The notes beneath the pieces were generated by a model. That model was not told the origin of the DNA. It did not search any database and saw only the letters and a list, made by a program, of their open reading frames with translations. The position numbers and the translations under genes were made by a program. A stretch of 64,000 nt of DNA from Ampullaceana balthica (lineage: Eukaryota; Mollusca; Gastropoda; Lymnaeidae), in the NCBI GenBank assembly GCA_944989445.1, contig CALYLW010000329.1:338510-402509 (forward strand), in the 5' to 3' direction. The number at the start of each line of letters is the position of its first letter. The stretch's first letter is position 1. Of this stretch, positions 45,520 through 58,299 are shown piece after piece.

Positions 45520-45665
45520 TATTAACTTGCTTTCGTGTCTGTCTGTCCGCAATTTTTCAAACTTGCCAACGTAAAATTAAACCACTTCTGATGGTCCTAG
45601 AGAGCTCAGAATTTTACCGCAGATAGATCTTGGATGACAATACATTGTATCAAAAATTTTTAAGT
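45520..45665 (+). repeat. Dispersed repeat relic, copy 2
   Basis: Contains ctgtctgtccgcaatttttc, then accacttctgatggtcctag and gagctcagaattttaccg, then gatgacaatacattgtatca. Aligns with 26290-26400 at several landmarks in the same order. The family is not recognised. Low identity implies age. Confidence 0.45.
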
Positions 45666-46585
45666 TTATCTCTATATAAGCATCTGTATCCGTGTGCTGT
45701 TGTTAGATTTCACGTGCGGAGTTCGACCCGTTATCTCATCGCCGTGGCATTAAAACTTTGAGCGGGTGCTGATGAGGTGTTTGGTAAAATAAGTAAAGGT
45801 AAAAAACCCGCCCAACGTTTTTAGTCATATTGGATGAAAGTACTTGTACGTATAAGTTTTATATTATTTTCGTCTTTTTAGTCCACTTATAAAAACGTTG
45901 TTTTTAAAAATCCCTTTTTTTACCTTTATTTATTTAAAAAAGACTTCGTTGTATTAAGTGAAGATGCTTCAGTGTACATTTCAGAGTGGTTCTAAAAATG
46001 TTGCTTTGCTACACAACACTAACCGTTTCACGTTATATAAGTATGGCCACAACAGATCATGAATCTGATAGTTACCTAGAGCATTTCTTCAGTTAAAACA
46101 TTAGTTATGATGAAATCAAATCCTTAGTGAAAAGTAAAAGGAAAATTTTAAAAGAATTTATTAGTAATTAAATCATTTTTTAAAAAGAAAATATATAAAA
46201 TTATAAAATAAATTTCAATATTATATTTTCGAAAAAATTATTATCCGTCGAGCAAATTTCTTTCATTCAAAATTCCTGGTGAGATTTTTATTCCATGATT
46301 TGAGAAGCTGACTAAGTCAATGTGGTGTTAAACCATGACCTTGAACCCGGTTCGAGTCGTGTATAGTGTATACCATCGCCTTTTCCGACCGAAAGGAAAC
46401 TATAAACGATAATGTTACACTAATCTTCCCTACCTGAACTGAATACCACCTGGTTGGGCGCATTTTGGTTGCATGTCGCGCCGCCCCCCGTTTCCCATAC
46501 ACCCCCACAACCCCTCCGCAGATTTGAGCTACCTTTGATTTGATTTATGTTATTGATGTTTCCATAGTACTGTAAGAAACCAAAG
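45666..46585. other. No supported gene
   Basis: AT-rich. A tRNA-like ggttcgagtc (about 46348) was considered as a box B, but no matching box A or fold was found. Confidence 0.4.
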
Positions 46586-46848
46586 AATCTTCAAAAGTAC
46601 ATGAAATAATACACGAAACATTGCAATAAATAGTGCCTTCAAAAGTACATGAAATAATACACGAAACACTGCAATAATTAGTGCCTTCAAAAGTACATGA
46701 AATAATACACGAAACACTGCAATAAATAGTGCCTTCAAAAGTACATGAAATAATACACGAAACATTGCAATAAACAGTGCCTTCAAAAGTACATGAAATA
46801 ATACACGAAACAGTACAATAAACAGTTCCTTCAAAAGTACAGAAATAT
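46586..46848. repeat. 48-bp minisatellite, about five and a half units
   Basis: The unit is ccttcaaaagtacatgaaat plus aatacacgaaacattgcaataaatagtg. The period is divisible by three, producing the 118-residue periodic hydrophobic minus frame (VLFHVLLKALFIA repeats), which I treat as an artefact. Confidence 0.95.
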
Positions 46849-48879
46849 TACAAGAACAGTTTGTTCTAAAATGCCATGAAATTTTGAGACAAGCAACAAA
46901 AATCATTTTTAAAAAAAATTTGGTACTAAAGTAAAAGATGTATAATTCTAATTAATATCATTTTTAGTATATTATAATTCTTCATCTCATTAGCATTTGG
47001 AGCATTAAAATTTTAACTAAGTGCACTGTATGTTATTTGTTAAAATATAATAATTTTTTATTCTTTTTAAATATCATAGCATAAACTTTAATATAAACAA
47101 AAGGACAAATACTTCTGAAATATTTCAGCATTTATTTTTCCAACAAAATGTGAATTTTAAAATCATGGAAGTGCGCCGTTTCCTCCCCTTCATACCCCGA
47201 CTTGGAAACTCTCCAGCTCTCCTCTCGGGAATTTCCCTTCCTTGTGGATCATGTCTGGGCAGACAGGAAGACTGCGCGCGCAGAGGCGAGTTCCGTCCGG
47301 GTCAGCTGAGCATTATGCATTCACAGTAGGTGGGCGGATGTTGGGGACTACGTCACGCTGGGTCGTCTGCCGGTTACGTCTTACGGGAGAGCAGATTCGG
47401 GCACATCATTATTTGTCCAAGATTTTTGTCGTATTCAATTATTCCAGCTAATGCTGTCGTGTTGTTCTCCCCCCTACCCCACCCCCAACTCATCCTTCTT
47501 TGCCATGAACAACTCTTTTGGCCTTTAGTGTAACCGAAGGCCCCGTTTCGAAAAAGGAAAATAATAACAATGTTCAGTTGATATTAAATTATCCGAATAA
47601 CATGTTCGAAACTAAACGTATTTAAAATGAAGAAACCAGAAGTTTTTTTTACCAAACGGACAACTAATGAAAACTTGCGTCACAAAGTTTTGTACAAACA
47701 CGTCTGAAAATGGTGTTTATTTCTTCTTGTCTTTTTGGTCTATGCTCACATCTCTTCCTATTCCTACATTAAATTTTTTTGATAAATGATATGAAATGGG
47801 GGGAAAAAAATGATATGCCTAAGGTGAATATGCCACATATCTTACGCCTGCCTCGCCTTTATTTTCCGAGGCAGAGTGAGCTAACCGTCAATGTCTTATC
47901 CGATACCAATAGAGCATTATGATCTTTGATATCCTCTATTTTTAACCTTGCGGATGACACACATTTCTGCGCGTCACAGCGGGTGGCCAGGCCTAGACCC
48001 ACACGTGCAGAGCTGCTGTTGTTGTGTGTTTGTTTGTTACACCTTGTCTTGCCCCATGATCTGCTTGTATGATCTCTATCGCGGAGGTGTTTCATGACCT
48101 GTGGTTTGATCATACCTTCAGATCTCTGGTCTGTTGTGGCGCTTCAATGCTGCATGCACATTGTTTTATTCACAAAACATTCTACCACCGACTTTCTTGA
48201 TTATTATATAAGGGACATTCTCTAATTGACTTACAGCCAGTTGTCTCATCTAAAAAAAATGGAGACTTCAAGACTGCTAGTTGAATAAGGGCAGGACATG
48301 CATACATATAACAAGAGAAAACATACATGCATATAGGAGGAGAGGATTTATATACATATTACAGGAGAGTAAATGCATGCTGCATACAAGGGAGGACGGA
48401 GTAAATGCTTACATAAAAACTATGAAGACTTTGCCTACATGTAATTTCGACTACCTTCCATAATATCGCAGTGCAAGTTTAGAATACGAGATTAAGCTAA
48501 ATGGGACACCGTTGATACATCATAGCAACAACTGACTTAGCACTAGCGTCTTTGATACAAACATATCCTGAGTCATTGCGTCTTAAGTCATGTCTTTTTA
48601 CACGCTTTTATTTCTTTTCAACTCTTGTGCTGTCAGAAAGTTGAAAATTTGCTCTTAGCCATAGATGATGAAAGTATTTGATTGTAACGGAGATTTTTTT
48701 TTGTATATTCGCTATACACCTGGACACTCTGTGGCCCTCAGGGGACGGTGCTGCTGTAACATTTATCAATATTGAATGCCAGCGACATGTACCCTTTCCC
48801 AGACGTCATAAGTGAAATATCCTTCCCTGCGATATCAGCAGGACCTTAGACGATACAGGATTTGGGGCAGACGTGGCCA
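46849..48879. other. No supported gene
   Basis: A GC-richer patch at 47165-47420 includes a short plus frame starting atggaagtgcgccg, with no domain recognised. Region 48295-48420 has irregular repeats of acatgcatacatata and aggagag. No RNA gene recognised. Confidence 0.35.
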
Positions 48880-49258
48880 GGAGCAGACGTGGTCAGAGAC
48901 TGGTGTGACCAGAGGCTGACGTGATCAGAATCTGACATCACATGAGGCTGAAGGGCTCACAGATTGACTGACCTGTCCAGAGTCAAACGTGACATGAGAC
49001 ATTCGTGACCTGAAGCTGACGTGACCTGAGACAGACGTGACCCAGACAGACGTGACCTGAGGCTCACGTGACAAGAGACACACGTGTGCAGAGACAAGAT
49101 ATGACCTGAGGCTGACGTGACAAGAGACATACGTGTGCAGAGACAAGATATGACCTGAGGCTGACGTGACAAGAGACATACGTGTGCAGAGACAAGATAT
49201 GACCTGAGGCTGACGTGACAAGAGACATACGTGTGCAGAGACAGGATCTGACCAAAAC
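48880..49258. repeat. 49-bp minisatellite with degenerate left part
   Basis: Right units read gacctgaggctgacgtgaca plus agagacatacgtgtgcagagacaagatat and start at 49103 and 49152 and onward, 49 bases apart. The left part (48880-49080) is a shorter irregular agacgtgacc repeat from which the longer unit may have grown. Confidence 0.9.
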
Positions 49259-51504
49259 AGACGAAGCCAGAAGACAATAAATGTAACATGTCGCGATGAA
49301 ATGTTTTTAAAAAAAATCAAAGTAGAGCTTTAAATGTAAATAAAGGGTATTAAATATATAATTTTTTAGAATGCTGTCGCAACTTAAACAATGTTTTTAT
49401 GACGTGCAATCTCATTAAAAACTGAATATTCATTCGTTAGTTTGCGGATATGTTTTACATTATTTCGGTTCCTAGCTGGGGATAACCGCATCAGTCATCC
49501 GGGCTCTTGTCTGTAAACTGGAATATTTGACAATATCTCATAGCATGTTTGTGTTGATGACATGGCATTAGCAAGCCAATCCTTTGTTATTAACATCTTG
49601 GAATGTCTGCATTTCTCCAATTTATATATTTATATGTGTATAAATAAACTAGATTTAGCTCACCCAACAATGGCGACGGAGTTCTAAAGTCACCCGAAAG
49701 TACTTGTGATTACGTCACGCAAGCTATCTCTTTTTAAGAAACTTGATTAGTTTTATTTATTCTTTTTAACGCCCCTGAACCATGCAGATATTTTATACTT
49801 CCTTATACATCGCATATTTATTTCATCAATATTTCAATTTTCTCAAATAGTAATACATTACGCACCAAACCCGCTCGCTTGTCCTATTTTGAAAGAAACT
49901 AGTTATTAAGTGATCATACCAGGAATAGTAGTTCTAGTTACATGTTACCAAGACTTCCGTGAATATCTTTATGTATTTTAAAAAAAATATTATTTTAATT
50001 TTCTTTCGTAGGTAACAAATAATGATGATAATGATAGTTACAGGAAAGTCGAAAATCCATATCATTGCAAATAAATTTTTCCATCTCTTCTTTCTAAACT
50101 CATAAAACAATCAAATTCAATTAATGCTTGTTGTTGTACAATATTCTTTTATGATTATCAATTTAAACCCAGAATTAGAGAAAGCATTTTAAAAACGTAA
50201 ATCAAAACATCCATTTTTTTTACACGTGACCCTCCATCACATCTTTAAGATCAAAACTCGCCCCCCCCCTTCCGCATCTGTGTAAACACGAGCAAGTGAT
50301 GCGTTCGGGACTTCCCAATGAGATGCGCAGCGTTTGGTAGACAGCTGGGATGATTATTTGGTCTGTCGCGATGGAACTTTGAAAGGCAATCGCTCCAAAC
50401 TGCCATGCCTCGCCCCTACTTGTTCATCTACTTCTTCACGGTTATTAACATTCCTACCGGCACACGATTCCCTGTATACCGACTTGAACTATTGTTATCG
50501 ATTGCTTTGTTGGCCTCAACGGTATATCTTTTCAATTTTTTTTCTTTATTTGCTGTTTTTTAAAATAAATATATTTAAATAAAAACTAATTCTGCTTCGT
50601 TCTTTGCAGTTTATTTCATTGTTATTACTAACAAACATTTTAAAAAAAAAGAAATTTAAACAAAAAATGAACACAAATTGTGAATTTATTGAACCTGAAA
50701 CATAGTAAACTGAAGCACACACGCAAGCACACAGACGAACACAAAACAGCAGAGAGGAGCATTTGTGAACAATTTTATGTTTTGGCAATCATTTCAAACA
50801 TTTAAGCTCAATTTTAACAATTTTTGAAACACAATGTTTGAGATTAAAAAAAACAACCAGTCACGAGTTTCTATCAATTCTTGTATTTTTATTGTTGGAT
50901 GAAAACTTAACAAAGGAGCAAACTTTGATGTAGCAATCTCTTATACCAAATCTTTATAATGTATGAGTTCTTTAATGGAGCCTTGCTACCACTGCAGATG
51001 GGTATAACATTGAGATGTTAACTTATTGCGCCAGAAAAATTCACAGGTTAACAGCAACAATTTAAAAAAAAATTAAATTAATGATTAAAAAAAATTTAAA
51101 ATATATATTTTTTTTTAAAAACGAACAAACAAAGGAAAAACAACTTAACAAACGGCTTTTCCCATAACTGAAAAGACAAATCTTCCATCTTATTCTTGTC
51201 CTTGTGCCGTGCATGTCCAGCCCCTCCCCGCCAAAAAAAAACACAACCTTGCTATTAATCATCTTCTTTTCCAAGTTTTTGCTCCAGATTTAGCCTCCAT
51301 GTAACACACCCTTCCCCTTAAACCAGGGGTCTCAAATTTGAATGAAGGGATGTACCATTTGCACTCAATAAATTTTCAAGGGCCGCCCCCCCCCTCCCAA
51401 AAGCCCGACCATAGTAAACAAAGACAAAAAAAAAGCAACAACACTTCTTACATCTTAACTCATTTGACTACTTATGACTAAAATTATTTTTTTTAAAACA
51501 TGAT
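49259..51504. other. No supported gene
   Basis: AT-rich DNA with A and T runs. A hAT-like left terminus caggggtctcaaatttg lies near 51324 without a detectable partner. Short frames have no recognised domain. Confidence 0.4.
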
Positions 51505-51870
51505 CGTCAATAAACACAATCATGACATCAGTAAACACAATCATGACATCAATAAACACAATCATGACATCAGTAAACACCATCATGACATCAGTAAACA
51601 CAATCATGACATCAGTAAACACAATCATGACATCAATAAACACAATCATGACATCAGTAAACACAATCATGACATCAGTAAACACAATCATGACATCAGT
51701 AAACACAATCATGACATCAATAAACACAATCATGACATCAGTAAACACCATCATGACATCAGTAAACACAATCATGACATCAGTAAACACAATCATGACA
51801 TCAGTAAACACAATCATGACATCAATAAACACAATCGTGACATCAGTAAACACAATCATGACATCAATAC
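51505..51870. repeat. 21-bp minisatellite, about 17 units
   Basis: The unit is acaatcatgacatcagtaaa c. Variants are caataaa and accatc. Variants recur in a patterned order, suggesting expansion in blocks. The period is a multiple of three, so frames of 123-150 residues are open on both strands. These are artefacts. Confidence 0.96.
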
Positions 51871-54204
51871 TCCACACAAGGACCACACCTTGACCTTAAC
51901 TACTCACATGCACACATTCACAAACTTAAAACACCACCAAAGTACCATTTAAGTATTTACCCGAACACCACCACACACGAAGATAGACCACACCACACCA
52001 ACTACCACAACAGACCCTCCCGTTTAACAAAAAAAACTCAACAGCCTTTCACGGTAAAGGTGGAGCGACTCAAGATATCTCAGGAAAAAAAAAGAAGAAA
52101 AAAACACCTATCACCTGTACAACGATCTTGGTCCAGCGTTTTCTTTCCCATGGCTGGGCTGGGTCTCTCATTGACTTTACTCGCCAGCCCACGGTCTTTT
52201 CTCAGCCCCATACCCATAAAGATCAACATCCTTGGGGGGGGGGTGGGGGTGGGGGGCAGTACGCATATATACAGCGAGGCGAACTCACTCGGATTTGGCC
52301 ATACAATAACACAGTAGGTCTTGGGTTTCAAGGGAGACAACGGGAGTCCATCGGACACGGCGGACGAATACATCACTGTCTTTCACCTCAAGGGGAGGGC
52401 AGAAGTAATAAACAGCCGGTCACTTTTGAAGGTCACACCCTTTTAATATACCCAGCGAAAAGATGAACAGGTTACCTATAAGGCAAAGTTTACCAAGAAT
52501 ATCCGTTTAATTACTTACTTTGGAAAAAGAAATCCGGAAACACTGCGATTTTTAGAATAATGTACCTCATGAAACGGGTACATATGGCAATCATTCAAAT
52601 TCAGTATCTAAGATTTCTCATTCATTGTGTGCGTGTTTATTTATAGGTCCGCACTAGCGTGCATGATCTAGAGACTTTATATTATTTATCCACACTTAAA
52701 TCATGTTGTGTTTATATAGTTGTATAGGGATATAATAGGTTAACTCTAAAACCGCCGATAACTTGATGTAAGGTAAGATGCGAAAGAAAAAAGGGAGGTA
52801 AGTCGAATCCTAAACCTTGCTGGTCTCATCAAACGTGGTGTCAATATGCACGATCCAATTCTCCTCAAATTCCACGAATGTCAGGCGAGAGGGGCCACAA
52901 ATAAACAGTGACACCCCGGTGTTTTGTCTCCCCTTAGTTCGCCCTTTCCTCACCCTGTTTTCGTGTTTACCACCGCGCAGACGAATGTAAATAGAACAAA
53001 TTGAACAATTTAACCTGTGGGAATGTCCAGGTGTTACTTGAGCGGTTAGCGAGAACTTAAACCAAAAAATGAGAAAGATTGACAGCGTGTTTGTTGCTGC
53101 TGCAGTAACGCCTCAAATAGGGTTACTCTCAAACTCTTCGCCAGCGCGGGGCAAAGATATCAAGAAGCAAAGTAAAGCCGAAGACATGAGCCTAAAGCAA
53201 TGGATGGTTTTGATCGTTATCTCGTTATGTTATAATACAGATCTTGAAACTATAATAGTGCTTTCCATATTTCCGGTGTTGTCTCAGATATCTGAAAACC
53301 AATGTGTTTTTGTTTTTTTTGTTTGTTTTGGTTTTGGAGGGGGAGGGGGGCGAACTACCCTGTCGCACCCCAGCACCCGGACGTGATGTCATTAGGAGTG
53401 AAATTCCTAAGTTATCACGTTGGGGCCCCGTAATGGGCGGCCGTATTCCCAGGCCCATTAGCTAGAGATGGCCAAAAACACAAGTTTTTATCACTGTCAG
53501 GGTATCATCAACTCCAACCAGTGGACATTGAAACACGTGCGACTCGGACCCCGGCTTAATACAGATTTCGTGGCTTCAAAAATCTGAAATCTTCCCCCTC
53601 TAAATCCAAATTCAAATACTCACATAATTCTAAATTCATCCCAGTTAAATCCATCCATTTGATAGCTATATTTATCTAATAAGTAAAAAATGTTTCTATC
53701 AAAAAGAAAATGAAACAATTCAAAATCTGAATTCATCAAATTTATCATCAAATCAAGTTCAAATTTCCTGAATGTCATCAAAAGGCAGTGCATCATCCAA
53801 TGTAAAAATTAGAAAAAAGTTAGTGTAAATTTGAGGTACCTGGTGAATGTTCTCGAAAAAGAAAATTATTTTGTCAAATATAGTTAGGAACTGATGTTTG
53901 CAAAACCCAGTCAAAATGTAATTACCGGTACACACTATTTGAGTTCAACAGAAAATCTATCAAAACAAAAACGTTTACTCCAATTACATCACAAAAAACA
54001 TATAATAATATAAAATAAGGATTTCATTAAATATTTTTTAGGTGCCGTCCTCAGGCAGGTGTGCGGTGGCAGTTAAAATGAGACCCCAGAAATGTTGTGA
54101 AGTTCCTCTCACAAAGTGCGTCCTTTAAAACTCCATCTAGAGTGAATTCTTAGTGTCCACCCCTTGTAACTCCAGCTAGACAACATTCATAATGTCAGTC
54201 TACT
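51871..54204. other. No supported gene; 39-40-bp repeat near the right end
   Basis: Mixed DNA with a G run at 52232-52256. From about 54130 three diverged 39-40-bp units begin with aactccatctag or aactccagctag; the third lies beyond the LINE fragment that follows. Other frames show no recognised domain. Confidence 0.4.
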
Positions 54205-54472
54205 CGTGAATGTTCGTTCTCTTTTGGGTCGAGCCGTTAGGCTCTTAGGACCCGGTTCATTTTATCGCAAGCGAGCCTCATCAAGCGGGCATCGCCGTAG
54301 AGGTAATCCTCTGCAGGTACCGTTACTTCTCCTTCCAAATCCCCGCACAGCTCGGGGCACTCTTCGAGTACGTGGGCCACCGTCTCTTCCGGGTGGCCAC
54401 ACTGCCGACAGGCCAGTTCCCTTCTAGTGTTAAACTTGTACAAGTAGCTTCGTATGGGACAATGTTCAGTTC
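54205..54472 (-). mobile_element. LINE 3'-end fragment (268 bp) with candidate 10-bp TSD
   Basis: The minus strand encodes the extreme C-terminus of a non-LTR reverse transcriptase: EHCPIRSYLYKFNTRRELA, then CRQCGHPEETVAHVLEEC, a CX2CX8HX4C zinc-binding box of the kind found after the RT domain in many LINEs. The frame reaches a stop at about 54237 and only about 32 untranslated bases follow. The flanks tcagtctact (54195-54204 and 54473-54482) are a candidate TSD, and removing the insert restores continuous 39-40-bp tandem units. It is severely 5' truncated and from a different LINE family than the 12-13.5 kb insertion. Confidence 0.85.
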
Positions 54473-54482
54473 TCAGTCTACT

Positions 54483-55369
54483 ACAACTCCCAGCTAGACT
54501 ACATTCATAATGTCAGTCCACTACAATCTAAGAATCACTGTCAGACCTGATGTCTGTCGATAGATCCCTATGCACGTATAAATTGAGTTACACAATTGTC
54601 CATACACTTTATTCACACGCCGGAAACAGTTGTACCAACTGATTAGGCACGCGCTGGTACTCCCCGTAAGTGAAAGGTCGTACGCATGCACCCGCGCTCA
54701 CTCGGAAATACGAACTTCCGGGGCTCACTTCCGCTATCGCTTTCACATCGCGAGCAAAGCACGTGCTCATTTGGACGGGCACCGGGGGAGATGAGGGGAG
54801 GATGTATTGCACGTGGATGACAGGGTTGTGCAGGGTCAACCCTTTAAGTGTTGTCTACTGGTTGTCGTTTGTGTGCGCACGGTGTATACCTGATGTTTAC
54901 CCATCTCTGCAATATCCTACGTGTTGGTGATCCAAATACTCTATTTCGAAAACAATGAGGAATTGATTGCAATACATGAAAATATGAAACGTGACACCCA
55001 CGTGACAAGGACGCTTGCGGAGCTTAGACGTTGGTTCAAGGTCATTGAGGATCTTCTCACGACCTGTCGACACGGCCCACTGATCTTTACCAAGGTCAAC
55101 ATCTTCCATTAACGTCATTTATTATGTAATTATTCCTTTTAAAAAATAATTTAAATATCCGGAGAACCTGGTTCAAAACGTTCAGAGTTCACGCGTCATC
55201 TACCGGTGTGATGTTAACCAGACGACCGAGCCCCAGCAGACGGCCGGGCTGTTGAATGTTAGTCGTCGTCCGGACCCGGCGTTAAGACACGTCGCGCCAT
55301 TGGATTAGGTGACATCATTTATTAATCTACGTGTTCTTTAAGTTCGTGACGGGTCTGGTCACCATGGCC
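54483..55369. other. GC-richer DNA without supported gene
   Basis: Several short overlapping frames lie on both strands between 54609 and 55118. None is recognisable. Confidence 0.35.
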
Positions 55370-55774
55370 TTAGCGGTCCATCAATGATACATACACGCTC
55401 ACCCTCGCTCGCCTCCATCTTGATGGTGATATGAGCCACGCCCCCCCCCCACGAGCTGTCATCATACAGCGGTTTGACCTAAGTGAACAGACGCCGCCTG
55501 TTGTTTTTAAGAAGGGGAAACTCGGATCTAATTTCAATTCAGAGCTTTCGCGGTAGCCCACCATTATCACCGGGAGACCAAGTCTTGGTAGGTTCATGAT
55601 AATCTGGAGACGATCGTAGAGGTGTTGTTGTTTTTGTCCATTATGATCGACGAGGGCCATTGTCATCATATTAGCTACGTGCTGTGGCAGCTCGCTTTTG
55701 GGCTTTTTAGACCAATCCTTATCCGAAAGGTGCGTCCGCATGTCGGACAACAGTAGTATGAAATAGATTCGCAA
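55370..55774 (-). CDS. Candidate exon or open frame of unknown function
   Basis: A 134-residue minus-strand frame, non-repetitive and of balanced composition. Its central part (LPQHVANMMTMALVDHNGQ, then LYDRLQIIMNLPRLGLP and VIMVGYRESSE) reads like globular protein, while the last 40 residues are less convincing. No family was recognised. No partner exon was identified. It could be a chance frame, a remnant of an unrecognised transposon or a genuine exon; coding status is unproven. Confidence 0.25.
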   Translation of the reverse strand: MRIYFILLLSDMRTHLSDKDWSKKPKSELPQHVANMMTMALVDHNGQKQQHLYDRLQIIMNLPRLGLPVIMVGYRESSELKLDPSFPFLKTTGGVCSLRSNRCMMTARGGGAWLISPSRWRRARVSVYVSLMDR

Positions 55775-55889
55775 GCAATGAACCTTTAGAAAGGATGAGT
55801 AGTAAGAAGTTGAATGTATATATGCAAGAACTCATAAGGTAAATTTCATGTCAGTTTCTCTAAAATATTGGACTCCGCAAGAGTTTTCG

Positions 55890-56185
55890 CGGTGATATAA
55901 TTTTGGTGTTTTTTCCCCGATGTTCTTTTAATTTCGTGGTTACATTATTTCCGTGGTCGTATTGTGGCTTTATTATTTGTGCTGTGTTCATTATTTTTGT
56001 GGCAACATTATTTTTGGTGATTACGTTATATTTCTGTTAACATTACTTTGGACGTTTCATTAATTTGGTGGTTCCATTATTTCCGTGGTTGTATTGTGAC
56101 TATATTATTTTTGTGTTGTTCATTATTTTTGTGGTAACATTATTTTTCTGTTAACATTATTTTGGTGGTTATATTATTTCAGTGG
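55890..56185. repeat. Degenerate ttattt(t/c)(g)gtgg repeat
   Basis: Phrases such as acattatttttgtggtaaca and tggttacattatttccgtgg recur with irregular 16-18-bp spacing, and a longer block from tttcgtggttacattatttc (near 55931) reappears near 56067. Confidence 0.7.
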
Positions 56186-56589
56186 TTGAATGAAGATTTT
56201 CGAATGTATTATTGTGTAGTGACAGTTATCCAAGTCATTGGCGTCACCAAACATGGTGTGTTACATGGCAGCGATGAATTGGTCAAAAGCTTTTTTTTTC
56301 AACTTAATCATAAGGGAGTTGAGATCCTCAAAATTATATTATGCTTCTTTTTTTTTAGTCCATGTACATTATCATAAGTCCAGTTCAGAGGTCAGTCTTA
56401 TACCACCCATGTGCGTCGTACGGCCAGTCCACTGATCCCATGCAGTCCTTAGGGGGACAGATCGTCCAGAATAATGTCTCTTCTATTAAGTGATTCGTCC
56501 ATGCAAAAAGCCCATAAGCACTAGGATAAAGGGACATAACGGTTGTCACTGATCACATTATCTATCATATCAGTATATATCCCTAGTCC

Positions 56590-57020
56590 ATAGCTTGCCA
56601 CCCCATTCTTAATCCCTAATCCTTGTCTGCCTCACTATTCCATATCCCTAATCCATTCTCTGCCACACCATTCTTAATCCTTAATCCTTGTCTGCCTCAC
56701 TATTCCATATCCCTAATCCATTCTCTGCCACACCATTCTTAATCCCTAATCCTTGTCTGCCTTACTATTCCATATCCCTAAACCATTCTCTGCCACACCA
56801 TTCTTAATCCCTAATCCTTGTCTGCCTTACTATTCCATATCCCTAATCCATTCTCTGCCACACCATTCTTAATCCCTAATCCTTGTCTGCCTTACTATTC
56901 CATATCCCTAATCCATTCTCTTCCACACCATTCCATATCCTTAATCCATTCTCTGCCACACCATTCCATATCCCTGATCCATTCTCTGCCACACCATTCC
57001 ATATCCCTAATCCACCTGCC
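56590..57020. repeat. 65-bp compound minisatellite
   Basis: Units combine taatccattctctgccacac, cattcttaatccctaatcct and tgtctgccttactattccat, about 65 bp per full unit, roughly five units. At the right end a shorter unit (ccattccatatccctaatccattctctgccaca type) takes over, showing a switch in repeat register. Confidence 0.9.
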
Positions 57021-57397
57021 CACGAATATATGTCAATAAAACATTTTTTAAAAAAAAACGATAATGTCTAATTCAAAAAGACGTAGCCATTAATTCCACA
57101 CAACCTTTTTTTTTCCATACCCATCTTGATTTCCATCCCCTACGTGGATAATCTATACATTTTTATTTACATTTATTGTGACATAAATATCTAATTTAAA
57201 TAATCTACCCCAACAGCCACTCCCCGGGGGCCAACAAAACCCCGGTGGCAAATCATGTCTCAAACACCTCTCCCCTAACCCCCAGCATAAACTTAGCTGA
57301 TAATGAGGTCAACATGCCGGCCATACATCTCACATCTAGCCGCGTCTCTTTGGGAGCCATCTCCTCCATTAATGGCAGCCGTGTTTTTTTTATTTAT

Positions 57398-57904
57398 AAC
57401 GCAATCTCCTTATGGGGAAAAATTGCGTTTATATTATTTGAAATGTCTGTCGTTTGTGTTCGAACTTTGAACAGCAACTCCTCCTGCACCATAACAGATA
57501 GAAGGTTCGTGTCTTTACAAATATGTTAAGGAGGTCCAAAGGATGTGCACGGGCATACCGAAAAGGTTTACTGAATTTCCTAGAAAATCCTTTTTTTTTA
57601 AAAAACGAAAAAATGATCAGTATTTTGTCAATTTCTCGGCAACCATAACAGCTATCGGATTGAAACAAACGCCAAACGATAGCTAATAATATTTAGAACA
57701 ATGTTGGAGAAGGAATTTTTAAAAAATCTCTTTTCTTCTGACTCCCGTAATTTTAGCAGCAATTTGTAGGTATCAATTGTTTTGTTTACTTTCAGAATTA
57801 TTGATTTGAAATGACTTTTAATGATGCAGTTTTTCCCCATGGGAAATCTAGAATGATTTCCCTTGAATAAAACAAGTCGGAAATTCTTTATTGGAAATTG
57901 CGTT
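57398..57904 (-). mobile_element. Dispersed TIR element, copy 2 (507 bp), opposite orientation
   Basis: In reverse complement this aligns along most of its length with 7987-8622. The ends are aacgcaatctcc on the left and ggaaattgcgtt on the right, and the left end again folds with an adjacent ggggaaaaattgcg. Shared interior blocks include aaattacgggagtc, gagaaattgacaaaat and catcctttggacctccttaa (copy 1 has catccttgggacctcctta). It lacks the extra 170 bp or so present in copy 1. No transposase frame is seen. Confidence 0.7.
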
Positions 57905-57964
57905 TAAATGCTCATTCGAGCTTTTATTACTTTTGTGTGTGTGTGTGTGTTTGCGCCGACCACT

Positions 57965-58160
<196 letters not shown>

Positions 58161-58299
58161 AATCGGAGTTTATAACCCGATCTCTTCGGGGGAGGGGGGA
58201 GTCGTGGACTCGGGCTAACACATGCTAACGGAGTTGGAAGTTTGGACATTGATCATTCAACTTAAAGTTTTACCAAAAAGGATTCAATCGAGAGTAGGG

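Noticed and set aside
46340..46360. ggttcgagtc as a tRNA or SINE box B
   Set aside because: No box A at the right distance and no cloverleaf or acceptor stem.
46550..46906. 118-residue periodic hydrophobic frame resembling repeated membrane segments
   Set aside because: The periodicity is the 48-bp DNA repeat. The hydrophobic look follows from unit composition.
51455..51952. Frames of 123-150 residues rich in Met/Thr/Asn/Ile/His/Asp
   Set aside because: Product of the 21-bp minisatellite.
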